Origin: an uncultured Opitutia bacterium
Lineage (GTDB): Bacteria > Verrucomicrobiota > Verrucomicrobiia > Opitutales > Opitutaceae
Direction: 5' to 3'
DNA length: 64,000 nt
Assembly (NCBI GenBank): GCA_903900845.1
Contig: CAIUOU010000014.1
Coordinates: 1-64,000, forward strand
A model generated the notes under the pieces. The model worked only from the letters and a program-made list of their open reading frames with translations, had not been told where the DNA came from and searched no databases. A program made the translations under genes and the position numbers. Each line of letters opens with the position of its first letter. Position 1 is the first letter of the stretch. Shown here piece after piece: positions 64,000 to 64,000 of this stretch.

Positions 64000-64000
64000 C

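Overview
The window is GC-rich chromosomal DNA that most resembles a Verrucomicrobiota bacterium of the Opitutaceae type. The evidence is gene content: a fused SecD-SecF, many exported Cys-type sulfatases, a DUF1080 protein, Tat-exported Gfo/Idh/MocA and TIM-barrel proteins, a multi-CxxCH cytochrome paired with a beta-propeller, and a large TonB-dependent receptor. Few genes have a strong Shine-Dalgarno sequence, and several appear to start with TTG or GTG. The taxonomic call is inference from family content, not from a marker-gene comparison.

Layout. 1-2483: the cut end of an IS481-type element, an exported NHL-repeat protein and a Tat-exported sugar isomerase-like protein. 2508-15928: housekeeping genes (speA, yajC, secDF, recJ, tyrS, comM/yifB, an HD-domain protein, coaE, rho). 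15948-21773: a type IV pilus motor block (pilB-like, pilT, second pilB-like, pilC) directly behind rho. 21940-29659: two sulfatase operons (Gfo/Idh + sulfatase; sulfatase + DUF1080) around a membrane-fused spermidine-synthase-like protein. 29805-34275: a compact four-gene operon (aldo/keto reductase, flavin-dependent sulfonate-type monooxygenase, Gfo/Idh/MocA protein, MFS transporter). 34355-43374: a second housekeeping region (rpoZ, smpB, trmL, apaG, an iron-type ABC ATPase with a binding protein, then rpe, lptE, bamD-like, fabH, plsX and rpmF on the minus strand). 43791-46740: a sulfatase, a decayed stretch with a TonB-receptor-like remnant, and a TlpA-like thioredoxin. 47169-61970: a long minus-strand cluster running AraC/PAS regulator, TonB-dependent receptor, double metallopeptidase, five-heme cytochrome, beta-propeller, enolase-superfamily enzyme, sulfatase, ThuA-like and SASA-esterase-like proteins. 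62486-63999: tRNA-Asp with its terminator and two amidohydrolase-family genes, the last one running off the window.

How the genes work together. The most promising unit is 29805-34275. Its gene set matches what an oxidative sulfoquinovose desulfurization pathway would need: an importer, a Gfo/Idh-fold NAD-dependent glycosidase, a reduced-flavin monooxygenase that releases sulfite, and an aldo/keto reductase that reduces the resulting 6-oxo sugar. The large cluster at 47169-61970 looks like a TonB-dependent uptake and periplasmic processing system for a sulfated, esterified substrate. It includes an odd protein with a VHL-like domain followed by two zinc-peptidase domains.

No CRISPR array, rRNA gene, prophage or replication origin was recognised.
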